The notes below the pieces were generated by a model, which saw only the letters and a list, made by a program, of their open reading frames with translations, was not told the origin of the DNA and did no database searches. 64,000 nt of DNA from Geodermatophilus bullaregiensis (GTDB lineage Bacteria > Actinomycetota > Actinomycetes > Mycobacteriales > Geodermatophilaceae): contig NZ_JAFBCJ010000001.1 in assembly GCF_016907675.1 (NCBI RefSeq), positions 3,968,001-4,032,000 of the forward strand. Reading direction: 5' to 3'. The position numbers and the translations under genes were made by a program. Shown in pieces: positions 16,388 to 24,113 of this stretch; position 1 is the stretch's first letter; the number at the start of each line of letters is the position of its first letter.

Positions 16388-18376
16388 TCAGTGCCGGTCG
16401 TCGTCCTCGTCGCCGGACGCGTCGTCGTCGACGACCACGACGAACGGGCGGACCGGCGGCTCGTCCTCGTCGTCCAGCGGGAAGACGTCGAGCCCGTCGG
16501 CGCCGGCCGGCGGCGGGACGGGCGGCAGCTCGGCGACGACCGCCTCGAGCTCGCCGGTCACGGCCTCCAGGACCGCGGCGGCCTCCTCGGCGGCCTGCTC
16601 GACGAGCACCTCGGCCATGAGCGCCTCGGCCCGGCTGGGCAGCGGTGCGGGCCGGCCGAACGCGTAGCCCTGCGCCATCGCGCAGCCGTGCCGGCGCAGC
16701 CAGTCGGCCTGGTCGAGGTCCTCGATGCCCTCGGCGATGACCTGCAGGCCCATGCCCCGGCCCAGCTGCAGCAGGCCCTGCACCAGTGCCGCGGTGGAGG
16801 GCTGGGTGACGACGTCGGCGACGAACGAGCGGTCGATCTTGACGGTGTGGATGGGCAGCCGGTGCAGCGCGGTGATCGCCGAGTAGCCGGTGCCGAAGTC
16901 GTCGAGCGCCAGCGTCACGCCGCGTGCGGTCACCTCCGACACCGCCTTGAGCGTCGCCTCCTCCGCGAACAGCGCCGTCGACTCGGTGATCTCCAGCTCC
17001 AGCCGGTCGGGGGCCAGCCCGGACTCCGCCAGCGCGGCGTCGACCAGGTCGCTGAAGCCGGGCTCGGCGAGGTGCCGGGCGGAGACGTTGACGTGCACCC
17101 GCAGCCCGGCCGGCCAGCCGGCGGCGTCCACGCAGGCGCGGTGGAGCACCCAGGCGCCCAGCCGGGAGGTCAGCCGGTTGTTCTCGGCGGCGTCGAGGAA
17201 GGCGCCCGGCGGCAGCAGGCCGCGGGTGGGGTGCTGCCAGCGGATCAGCGCCTCGTAGCCCAGCAGCGTCTCGTCGGAGAGGTCGACGATCGGCTGGTAG
17301 AACAGCCGCAGCTCGTCGCCGTCCAGCGCGCGGCGCAGGTCGGTCTCCAGCTGCAGCAGGTCGACCTCGTCGTCGGTGAGCACCCCGTCGTGCACCTCGA
17401 TGCGCGCCCGGCTGCCGTCGCTCTTGGCGCGGGTCAGCGCGCTGTGCGCCTGGCGCAGCAGGTCGTCGGGGGCGACGTCGGAGCCGAGGGTCAGGCCCAC
17501 GCTGGCCGAGAGCACGATCTCCCGGCCGGCCACCGGGAACGGGTCGTCGAGCACCGAGAGCAGCCGGTCGGCCAGCGCGCGCAGGCCGTCGAGGTCCTCG
17601 ACGTCCTCGGCGAGGATGAGGAACTCGTCGGCGCCCAGCCGGACGGCGGTGTCCTCGACGCGGGTGCTCCAGCGCAGCCGGTCGGCGACCTGGCTGAGCA
17701 GCTGGTCGCCGGCCTCGGTGCCGAGGGTGTCGTTGACCGCCTGGAACCGGTCGAGGTCGAGGTGCACCAGGCCGACCTGCAGCCCGCGCCGACGGGACAG
17801 CGCCAGCGCGTGGTGCAGCCGGTCGATGAGCGCCCGGCGGTTGGGCAGCCCGGTGAGCGCGTCGGTGAACGCGCGGCGGACCAGGTCCTCCTCCGCGCGG
17901 CGCCGGTCGGTGACGTCGACCAGCGACAGGACGACGAACTGCGGCTCGCCGCTGCTGCGGTGGACGACGTCGTGCGACTGCTGCACCCACAGCTCGCTGC
18001 CGTCGGCGCGGCGCAGCCGGCGCTCGCCGTCCTGGCGCAGCCACGGGTCCAGGCGCAGCTCCCCGGTGAGCGGCCCGTCGCCGTCGGGCAGCGGCGCCTC
18101 GTCGGGGTGGGCCAGCAGGTCGACGTGCCGGCCGACCATGTCGTCGATCCCGCGGCCGGCCATCGCGCACAGCGCGTCGTTGACCACCAGCAGGTGGCCG
18201 TCGAGGTCGACGAGCGCCTGAGGGACCGGCGAGGAGAGGAAGAGGGCGCGGAACAGCTGGCCGCGGTCGGCCAGCAGCGTGTCGATGGCCCGCAGCCGCG
18301 TCCCCGTCGGTGCGCCGCCCGGCTGCCCGGGCTGGTCGTCCCGGGGCCGCGGCACGTGGGGAGCGCTGAGAGTCAC
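16388..18376 (-). CDS. PAS-GGDEF(degenerate)-EAL protein, probable c-di-GMP phosphodiesterase
   Basis: 662 residues. A PAS domain (about 40-165, LFRALFLSSPVPQALVDLDG ... VVLSLVDVTDRRRAEEDL) is followed by a GGDEF domain whose signature reads RLGADEFLIL, with the second Gly replaced by Ala; the RxxD site (RVED) is kept. The EAL domain has YEALIRWQHPTRG, NVSARHL, EITES, DDFGTGYSAI and KIDRSFV, all intact. I therefore predict phosphodiesterase output, with the GADEF domain acting as a regulator or weak cyclase. A C-terminal acidic tail of about 60 residues (DDDASGDEDDD) is unusual. No TM segment. The GTG start at 18376 gives the PAS domain a short leader. Confidence 0.87.
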   Translation of the reverse strand: MTLSAPHVPRPRDDQPGQPGGAPTGTRLRAIDTLLADRGQLFRALFLSSPVPQALVDLDGHLLVVNDALCAMAGRGIDDMVGRHVDLLAHPDEAPLPDGDGPLTGELRLDPWLRQDGERRLRRADGSELWVQQSHDVVHRSSGEPQFVVLSLVDVTDRRRAEEDLVRRAFTDALTGLPNRRALIDRLHHALALSRRRGLQVGLVHLDLDRFQAVNDTLGTEAGDQLLSQVADRLRWSTRVEDTAVRLGADEFLILAEDVEDLDGLRALADRLLSVLDDPFPVAGREIVLSASVGLTLGSDVAPDDLLRQAHSALTRAKSDGSRARIEVHDGVLTDDEVDLLQLETDLRRALDGDELRLFYQPIVDLSDETLLGYEALIRWQHPTRGLLPPGAFLDAAENNRLTSRLGAWVLHRACVDAAGWPAGLRVHVNVSARHLAEPGFSDLVDAALAESGLAPDRLELEITESTALFAEEATLKAVSEVTARGVTLALDDFGTGYSAITALHRLPIHTVKIDRSFVADVVTQPSTAALVQGLLQLGRGMGLQVIAEGIEDLDQADWLRRHGCAMAQGYAFGRPAPLPSRAEALMAEVLVEQAAEEAAAVLEAVTGELEAVVAELPPVPPPAGADGLDVFPLDDEDEPPVRPFVVVVDDDASGDEDDDRH

Positions 18377-18443
18377 CCGGACAGGGTGGCCGACCGGACG
18401 CCCGGAGTGACGGAACCGGTGCACGGAGAGTCGTGGTCGACCG

Positions 18444-18458
18444 GTCACATGTGGTGAC
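18444..18458. promoter_or_regulatory. Possible operator between divergent genes
   Basis: GTCACATGTGGTGAC: 5-bp inverted arms containing the self-complementary CACATGTG. It lies in the 132-bp gap between the PAS-GADEF-EAL gene (start 18376) and the LLM-class gene (start 18509). No regulator gene is adjacent, so the assignment is tentative. Confidence 0.3.
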
Positions 18459-18508
18459 GAACCCGTCCCATCGGGAACACCCGCCCCGGTGGGCGCGCTG
18501 GTCGGTCC

Positions 18509-19555
18509 ATGACGACCGGCACGGAGAAGCGCATCGGGTTCCTGTCCTTCGGTCACTGGCAGCCGATCCCCGGCTCCCGGGTGCGCACCGCCCGTGACGC
18601 GCTGGTGCAGAGCGTCGAGCTGGCCGTCGCCGCCGAGGAGCTCGGCCTGGACGGCGCCTTCGTCCGCGTGCACCACTTCGCCCGCCAGCTGGCCTCGCCG
18701 TTCCCGCTGCTGGCCGCCATGGCGGCGCGGACCTCCCGGGTCGAGCTGGGCACCGGCGTCATCGACATGCGCTACGAGAACCCGCTGTACACGGCCGAGG
18801 AGGCGGCGGCCACCGACCTGCTCGCCGACGGGCGCCTGCAGCTGGGCGTCAGCCGGGGATCCCCGGAGACGGCGCTGCACGGCTCGGAGGCCTTCGGCTA
18901 CGTGCCGCCCGAGGGGTCCTCGGACGCCGACCTGGCCCGCGAGAAGACGGCGCTGTTCCTGGCCGCGGTCCGCGGGGCGACCGTCGTCGACGCCGACCCC
19001 GGGATGACCGGCGGCGCCCGCGGCCGGCTGGCGGTGCAGCCGCAGTCGCCGGGGCTGGCCGACCGGATCTGGTGGGGCTCGGGCACCCGTGCCACGGCCG
19101 TCTGGACCGCCGAGCAGGGGATGAACCTGATGAGCTCGACGCTGCTGGTCGAGGACACCGGCGTGCCCTTCGACGAGCTGCAGGCCGAGCAGATCGCCCG
19201 CTACCGGGCCGCCTGGGCCGACGCCGGCTGGGAGCGCGAGCCGCGGGTGTCGGTGAGCCGCAGCGTCGTCCCGGTCGTGTCCGACCTCGACCGCGCCTAC
19301 TTCGGCAGCGAGCGGTCCTCCTCCGACCAGGTCGGGGTGCTGGAGGGAGTGCGCGCCCGCTTCGGCAAGAGCTACGTCGGCGAGCCCGACCGGCTGGCCG
19401 AGGAGCTGGCCAAGGACGCCGCGGTCCGCGAGGCCGACACCCTGCTGATCACGGTGCCGAACATGCTCGGCGTCGAGTACAACGCCGCGCTGCTGGAGAA
19501 CGTCGCCCGCCACGTCGCCCCGGCGATCGGGTGGGTGCCCGCCGGACAGCGCTGA
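18509..19555 (+). CDS. LLM-class flavin-dependent oxidoreductase
   Basis: A 348-residue luciferase-like monooxygenase (PF00296). Family blocks are RIGFLSFGHWQP at the N-terminus, AEELGLDGAFVRVHHF, SRVELGTGVIDMRYENPLY and RLQLGVSRGSPE. It would use FMNH2 or possibly F420H2; fbiC at 10915 makes the latter plausible but the sequence does not decide. The substrate is unknown. It is divergent from the PAS-GADEF-EAL gene. The ATG at 18509 is the natural family start. Confidence 0.85.
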   Translation: MTTGTEKRIGFLSFGHWQPIPGSRVRTARDALVQSVELAVAAEELGLDGAFVRVHHFARQLASPFPLLAAMAARTSRVELGTGVIDMRYENPLYTAEEAAATDLLADGRLQLGVSRGSPETALHGSEAFGYVPPEGSSDADLAREKTALFLAAVRGATVVDADPGMTGGARGRLAVQPQSPGLADRIWWGSGTRATAVWTAEQGMNLMSSTLLVEDTGVPFDELQAEQIARYRAAWADAGWEREPRVSVSRSVVPVVSDLDRAYFGSERSSSDQVGVLEGVRARFGKSYVGEPDRLAEELAKDAAVREADTLLITVPNMLGVEYNAALLENVARHVAPAIGWVPAGQR

Positions 19556-19601
19556 GCGCCGGGCCCCCGCGAGGGAGCCCGGCGCCCAGGGACGCCCGGG
19601 G

Positions 19602-20258
19602 TCAGGAGGCGTCGAAGGTGACGTTGCCCTCGGCGTCGATCAGGGCGGTCACGGTGCCGGTGTCGCTGGGGTCGTCGACCAGGCTGGCCTCGCAGGTCAG
19701 CTCGAGGCCGTCGGCGGCGACGAGGACGGTGCGCTCACCGGCGTCGCAGGTGGAGACCACCGACAGGCCGGCCTCGCTGGCGAACTGATCGGTCAGCGCG
19801 GACTCGACGTCGGCCACCGGCACGAAGACCTGCTCACCGTCGATGCGGACGTTGCCCTCGTCGTCGGTCTGCTCGACGGTGTAGGTGACCTCCTGGCCCT
19901 CGACCATCGCGGTGCAGGTGGTGACGGTGCCGGCGGCCAGCTCGACGTCGTCGGGGCAGCTGACGTCGGTGACGGTGACGCCGGTCTGCTCCTCGGTGAT
20001 CGAGACGATCTGCCGCTCGGCCTCGGCCGTGTCGAGCTGCTGGCTGCCGAAGAGGAAGAGGGCGCCGACGCCGAGCCCGGCCAGGACGACGACCGCCCCG
20101 ATCACGCCGAGGATCTTGGGGAGGGCACTCCTCTTGGGCTGGGTCGGCGGCTGGCCGTGGCCGAAGCCGTGCAGGGCGCCGTAACCGGGCGCCGGGACCC
20201 CGTAGGGCTGGGCGTAGGGCGGCTGGCCGGGCTGGCGGGGGTCGTGGACCTGCGTCAT
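19602..20258 (-). CDS. Membrane-anchored protein with two DUF4333-like domains
   Basis: 218 residues: a Pro/Gly/Tyr-rich cytoplasmic tail, a TM helix (about 49-70, ILGVIGAVVVLAGLGVGALF), then two similar outer domains of about 65 residues each. Each has the DUF4333 pattern of a helix, a TDVSCP or VSTCDAG strand and a second Cys (TTCTAMVEG, LTCEASLVD), so each probably holds one disulfide. DUF4333 proteins are common actinobacterial exported proteins of unknown role. The ATG at 20258 follows GAGGAGC, and upstream codons lack a start with such a site. A degenerate tRNA fragment lies 113 bp upstream. Confidence 0.85.
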   Translation of the reverse strand: MTQVHDPRQPGQPPYAQPYGVPAPGYGALHGFGHGQPPTQPKRSALPKILGVIGAVVVLAGLGVGALFLFGSQQLDTAEAERQIVSITEEQTGVTVTDVSCPDDVELAAGTVTTCTAMVEGQEVTYTVEQTDDEGNVRIDGEQVFVPVADVESALTDQFASEAGLSVVSTCDAGERTVLVAADGLELTCEASLVDDPSDTGTVTALIDAEGNVTFDAS

Positions 20259-20370
20259 GGCGGGCTCCTCGGTCGATCCCGGGGCCGTCCCCGGGTGCTC
20301 GGCGAGCACCGTGCCGGGGCCGACTTGCAGCGCCCTGGCAGCCCACTTGCAGTGCACCGACCACCCGCCC

Positions 20371-20412
20371 GCGTCCGGTCGATCTCGAACCGGCGACCAG
20401 GTGCTCAGGAGC
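20371..20412 (-). repeat. Degenerate tRNA-Arg 3' fragment (possible att remnant)
   Basis: The segment matches the 3' part of the intact tRNA-Arg gene (22671-22712) in 32 of 42 positions and in the same orientation, including CTCGAACC, GCGACCA and GTGCT. It lacks the 5' half and cannot be a functional tRNA. A partial tRNA copy on the 3' side of an intact tRNA is the usual trace of a site-specifically integrated element. No integrase gene remains between the two. Confidence 0.55.
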
Positions 20413-20486
20413 CGTCCGGAGCCGAACGCCGTGCTGACCTGCGGTCGTGCGGCGGGATCGTCGCCGTACGGCACCGGTCCTCGATC

Positions 20487-21215
20487 TCACGGCAACCGAG
20501 GAGTCCCCGGGGTGGTGGGCACCTGCTCCAGGTCCGGCGGGACGGGCCGTGGGGTGTCGGCGAGGAAGGACCGTCCGAGCCATCGGGGAACGGCACGGCG
20601 AGCGGCGGGTTGGCCGTCGATGACCACGTCACCCGACCGCAACGCCTCGCTCCAGCTGAAGTCCCCCCGCCACAGCTGGGTGAGGGTGCGCAGCGTGGTC
20701 CGGACGTGCGCCCACACGTCGTGGCCCTGGTCGAAGTCGCAGATGTCCACGCCCTGTCTGCGGATGACCATCCACCAGTGCCGCACCGGGGAGTCGACGT
20801 CGGAGAAGCTGAAGCTCAGCACCGTGGTGGTGTCCGGCACCGCCTCCAGGTCGATGCTGCGTCGGATGTCCCACAACAGGTAGTACGGGTCCAGGTCGTC
20901 GTCGTGCAGGTCCTGCATCCAGCGCAGTCCCCAGCGGCCGATGGCCTCGAGGATCGGCATGAGCTCCTGGCCCGCCGGCGTCAGGTGATAGGTCACCTGC
21001 TTGCCCTCGCAGTGCCGCTGGACGACTCCGGCTCTGACGAGGGTCTGCAGTCGCTTGGACAACAGGGTCGGCGACATCCGCGGCACACCGCGACGCACCT
21101 CGTTGAAGTGTCGGCTGCCCAGCAGGAGTTCTCGGAGGACGAGCATCATCCACCGCTCGTCCAGCACTTCCATCGCCTTGGCGATCGGACAGAACTGCCC
21201 GTAGGTGGTGGGCAC
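20487..21215 (-). CDS. HxlR-family regulator with C-terminal extra domain
   Basis: 242 residues. The N-terminal winged helix is clearly HxlR: the start CPIAKAMEVLDERWMMLVLR with its Cys, then MSPTLLSKRLQTLVRAGVV and YHLTPAGQEL. Residues from about 115 form a second domain (SFSFSDVDSPVRHWWMVIRR ... FDQGHDVWAHVRTTLRTLTQ) resembling the SCP2-like sterol-carrier module attached to some actinobacterial HxlR proteins, possibly a ligand sensor. It is divergent from the secreted-protein gene at 21368 across a 152-bp gap with an inverted repeat, so it likely controls that gene. The region is less GC-rich than its surroundings. Confidence 0.87.
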   Translation of the reverse strand: MPTTYGQFCPIAKAMEVLDERWMMLVLRELLLGSRHFNEVRRGVPRMSPTLLSKRLQTLVRAGVVQRHCEGKQVTYHLTPAGQELMPILEAIGRWGLRWMQDLHDDDLDPYYLLWDIRRSIDLEAVPDTTTVLSFSFSDVDSPVRHWWMVIRRQGVDICDFDQGHDVWAHVRTTLRTLTQLWRGDFSWSEALRSGDVVIDGQPAARRAVPRWLGRSFLADTPRPVPPDLEQVPTTPGTPRLP

Positions 21216-21248
21216 ACCTCACGGTAGGCAGCCGTGGGCCTCGGCGGT

Positions 21249-21265
21249 AGTACAGATCCGGTACT
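21249..21265. promoter_or_regulatory. Candidate HxlR operator
   Basis: AGTAC-N7-GTACT, a perfect 5-bp inverted repeat, lies between the HxlR gene start (21215) and the secreted-protein gene (21368). HxlR/YodB-type regulators bind AT-containing TAGTA/TACTA-like palindromes, and this is the most AT-rich stretch of the intergenic region. Assignment by position only. Confidence 0.4.
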
Positions 21266-21367
21266 GGACTGCTACAGGTCCTGAACTGGAGGACGCCTCC
21301 GTCTCACCGCCACGCTTCTCCTCGTACCTCCTGTCCGCACGGGGAGAGACCCATCGAGGAGAACGAC

Positions 21368-21859
21368 ATGAGAACCGGACCGATCATCCGTCGGGCTGCC
21401 GTGGCCCTTGCTGCCGCGGTGATGACCGCGGTCACCGTCCCCGGGCAGGCCCAGGCGGCCGTCTTCCCTCCTGATCCTGTCCGCCTCACAGCCCCGGGCG
21501 TCGACTTCGGTGACAACACGTTCGTGCTCGGAGCGCCCCTCGGGTCGGGGTCGGTCAACTGGGCCGTCAACCAGTACGGGTTCTACCAAGCGACGTTGAC
21601 AGGACGCCTGCACCTCGACAACGTCCCGCTCCAGTACGGCCGCATGCACATGGAGTACTTCGACGGGGCCGGGACCTCGCTGGGGACCATCCACGGCGGG
21701 AAGGTGCGAGCACCCAACAACAACAGCCACGTCAGCTGGTCGGTGGACCTCCGCTCCCCGGACCAGCTCCAGGTCGTCCAGGTGGAGATCTGCACGGAGA
21801 CCAGCAGCAACGGCACCAGCTGGTCGCAGAGTCGCTGCACGGGAAGACTGCTGCTCTAG
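21368..21859 (+). CDS. Secreted protein of unknown function
   Basis: 163 residues with a standard signal peptide (MRTGPIIRRAAVALAAAVMT, cleavage probably after AQA near residue 30). The mature part of about 130 residues looks like a beta-sandwich: alternating hydrophobic strands (VLGAPLGSGSVNWAVNQYGF, YQATLTGRLHLDNVPL, LQVVQVEICTET) with two Cys near the end (ICTE, SRCTG) that could pair. I do not recognise a family. An SD-like GAGGAGA lies just before the ATG. It is divergent from the HxlR gene and probably its regulatory target. Confidence 0.75.
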   Translation: MRTGPIIRRAAVALAAAVMTAVTVPGQAQAAVFPPDPVRLTAPGVDFGDNTFVLGAPLGSGSVNWAVNQYGFYQATLTGRLHLDNVPLQYGRMHMEYFDGAGTSLGTIHGGKVRAPNNNSHVSWSVDLRSPDQLQVVQVEICTETSSNGTSWSQSRCTGRLLL

Positions 21860-21870
21860 CCGTCGTGACC

Positions 21871-22013
21871 AGGGACGTTGTTGACAGTCGGCGTGGTGCC
21901 TTGATCGCGAAGGAGACCTCCGGAAGGAGTGGCGGTGCTTGACGTCGCCGTTTCCAACCGGAGGTCTCTGTGGCCCACGCTAACGCCCGCACGACCGTCT
22001 ATGCCCGCAAGCT
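21871..22013 (+). mobile_element. Left-end remnant of an IS481-type insertion sequence
   Basis: An end-like sequence containing TGTTGACAG (21879-21887), an untranslated leader, and the first codons of a transposase (GTG at 21970, VAHANARTTVYARKLEL) resembling the N-terminus of actinobacterial IS481-family transposases (MAHANAR...). The similarity stops after about 15 codons and the frame continues into an unrelated esterase. The remainder of the element is missing. Its outer boundary is approximate. Confidence 0.6.
21913..21968 (+). other. Hairpin sequestering the remnant transposase ribosome site
   Basis: GAGACCTCCGG (21913-21923) pairs perfectly over 11 bp with CCGGAGGTCTC (21958-21968). 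The right arm contains the GGAGG that would serve the GTG at 21970. Hairpins that hide the transposase SD when transcription enters from outside are a known IS control device. Confidence 0.6.
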
Positions 22014-22602
22014 CGAACTGACCACCCGGACGTACGCCACCGGCTCGGCCACCGTTCCCCACGTCAAGGCCGACCCGACCCTGGTGTACGCCGCGGGCTT
22101 CTCCGACGGCGCCGGCATGGCGTGGCAGCTGTCCAACTCCGACCTGGCCGCGTCCTTCCGCGGTGTCGCGATGGTGGGAAAGGCCCTCGACCCCGAGAAG
22201 GCGCGGCACCACCGAGCCCAGCTGGGGGGAGGTGTGGAGCCCGCGCCGGCACCCGTGGTCCACGTGCAGGGCACTGCCGATCGTGGTTTCCGCCCACCCC
22301 TGACCCAGGAGGAGACTCCGCTCGAGGAGACGCTGCCGTTCTTCACCGTCCGGGAGATGTTGACGCGCAACAACGTCCCTGCGCCGCCCGTGGCGAGCAC
22401 CTCCCTCGTCCCGGGCAGCACCGGCGTCACCGAGGTGGTGACGCAGCTGTTCCTCAGGAACGAGGCGTTCCTCCAGATCACCATCGTCAACGGCGGACAC
22501 AACTGGCCGCCCCCCACCACCTCGAGCGGGTCCGCCGATCGCCGACCGACTTCGACCCGACCGTCGCCATCGTGGACCTCTGGCGATCTCATGCCGGGCT
22601 GA
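21970..22602 (+). pseudogene. Truncated, frameshifted esterase (PHB depolymerase-like) fused to IS start
   Basis: After about 17 transposase-like codons the frame encodes the C-terminal part of an alpha/beta hydrolase of the PHB depolymerase / feruloyl esterase (LpqC-like) type. The nucleophile is in YAAGFSDGAGM, the acid probably in HVQGTADRGFR and the His in NGGHNWP. The N-terminal third, with the oxyanion strand and any signal peptide, is missing. Near 22530-22545 the reading frame shifts: the family-like ending DFDPTVAIVDLWRSHAGL continues in another frame. The formal 210-codon ORF is open but almost certainly non-functional. Confidence 0.75.
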
Positions 22603-22669
22603 CACAGCCCACGTGTCCAGCGCCCTCACATCGCGGCTGGCGAGGCGGATCACCACCTGGGAGATCGGG

Positions 22670-22742
22670 TGCGCCCGGCAGGACTCGAACCTGCGACCAA
22701 GTGCTTAGAAGGCACCTGCTCTATCCGCTGAGCTACGGGCGC
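22670..22742 (-). tRNA. tRNA-Arg (anticodon TCT)
   Basis: A 73-nt cloverleaf on the minus strand. The acceptor GCGCCCG pairs with CGGGCGC, the D arm contains TAGCTCAGC, the anticodon loop CTTCTAA gives anticodon TCT, and the T arm is GCAGG-TTCGAGT-CCTGC. The discriminator is A and CCA is not encoded. Its 3' end points toward the small accessory segment at 20.4-22.6 kb. Confidence 0.96.
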
Positions 22743-22847
22743 TCGGCCGCCGATCATCGCACTTCGACGGCGTCCGGCCGAGATGCCCGTGTCGTCCGCC
22801 CGCAGGTCGACCGATCACGGGTGGTCGTGCGGTGCCACCCGTCGGTC

Positions 22848-24035
22848 TCACAGACGCCGAACGCTCCGGAACGAGGTCGCGTAGAGGCCCGTCCCCGAGA
22901 GCGTGGAGCGGCCACGGACGTCACCCATGGTCGGCCCGTCCGCACTCTTCCGGCTCGAGAGGAAGCGTGCCGCTCCCTGCGAGTCGAGGCCGAGGTAGAT
23001 GCCCACGTGGTCGACCAGGGTGCCGTCGTCCGTGCTGGCGTCGAAGAACAACAGATCCCCTGGCAGCAGCGTGGAGGTGCCGGCGGGGCGCCGGCCGGTG
23101 TCGGGGACGATCACCGCCCCGGGAGCGGACTCTGCCATCTGGACTGCACGCCGCGGCAGTGTCACACCGTCGGGCTGGAGTGACAGGGGCACTCCGGCGC
23201 GGTAGCCGTACACCGTGCGGACGTAGCCAGAGCAGTCCATGGCGGCGAACTGCCCCGGCTCCGGCGGGTCCACGCGGGAGCCGTAGGTCCAGGGGACGCC
23301 GAGGTAGTCGTTGAAGTCGGATCCCTCCTCGCGCGTCCCGTCGGCCTGCAGGGGGCCGTAGGAGGCGTCGCCGGCGATGCGTCGGCCCGAGGCGTCGTAC
23401 CGCTCGCCGGCCCCGGTGACGTACTGCCGTGCCAGTTCGAGGACGTCGTCGCTCCGGTCGGTCAGTCGTCCGGACAGCCAGCCGTGGTCGACCGCACCGG
23501 TGAACGGCTGGGTCAGGAGCCTCACCCAGGTCGTCGTCGTGACCGTCGCGGTGGTGGTCGACTCGGCGAAGACCCGCTGCGGGCCGCGCAGCGCCACCGA
23601 GCGTGACCCCACGGTGAAGGTGGCCACGACCCCGAGGTCGTCGCGCACGACGACCCGGTCCGGCGCCGTCAGCCGCTCCTCGCGGAGCGGCCCGCTGGTC
23701 GCCGTCCCCGGGTCCGTGCCGACGGAGGCGGCGACCGTGCCGGTTGGGACGGTGCTGTCCTGCGCGGCCCAGACCGGGGCGCTCTCAGGGGCCACCGCCG
23801 TGTCGGCTGCGACGGAGCCCACCACCACGGCGAGCAGGCCCGCTGCCAAGGTCCGCCGTCCGCGCCGCGGTGTCGCCTGCTCGATCCCAGCCAGCATCCG
23901 TGCCGTCCCCCAGCCGGCGCTGCGAAGGAGCGCCAGATCGTCCGATGTCGTGGGGACCGGATCGGTCGGGGGCGCCTGCTTGCTGAGCAGCGGCGCGCAC
24001 GGCTCACCCCGGGGGAGGAGGGAGTCCACCCGCAC
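22848..24035 (-). CDS. Membrane-anchored NlpC/P60 hydrolase (PgdS-like candidate)
   Basis: 395 residues: a cytoplasmic N-terminus, a TM anchor (about 59-80, [20 protein letters not shown]), a variable Thr-rich region, and a C-terminal NlpC/P60 domain with the catalytic Cys in AAMDCSGYVRTVYGYRAG and the His in VDHVGIYLG after LLPGDLLFFD. NlpC/P60 enzymes cut gamma-D-glutamyl bonds, usually in peptidoglycan, but Bacillus PgdS of the pgs locus uses the same fold to cut poly-gamma-glutamate. With CapB/C/A next door, PGA processing or release is my preferred role and wall remodelling the alternative. The start (GTG 24035) is uncertain because no good SD is visible. Confidence 0.8.
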   Translation of the reverse strand: MRVDSLLPRGEPCAPLLSKQAPPTDPVPTTSDDLALLRSAGWGTARMLAGIEQATPRRGRRTLAAGLLAVVVGSVAADTAVAPESAPVWAAQDSTVPTGTVAASVGTDPGTATSGPLREERLTAPDRVVVRDDLGVVATFTVGSRSVALRGPQRVFAESTTTATVTTTTWVRLLTQPFTGAVDHGWLSGRLTDRSDDVLELARQYVTGAGERYDASGRRIAGDASYGPLQADGTREEGSDFNDYLGVPWTYGSRVDPPEPGQFAAMDCSGYVRTVYGYRAGVPLSLQPDGVTLPRRAVQMAESAPGAVIVPDTGRRPAGTSTLLPGDLLFFDASTDDGTLVDHVGIYLGLDSQGAARFLSSRKSADGPTMGDVRGRSTLSGTGLYATSFRSVRRL

Positions 24036-24113
24036 GGGGCAGGCAGACGGCGCGTCCGCCCGCAGGTCGGGGGTGGCGACGCCGTCCGCGTGGTGTGGTG
24101 GTGGGGTCGGGTG

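Noticed and set aside
20371-20412. A second functional tRNA gene
   Set aside because: Only the 3' half matches, with mismatches that break the T and anticodon stems, and no acceptor partner is found.
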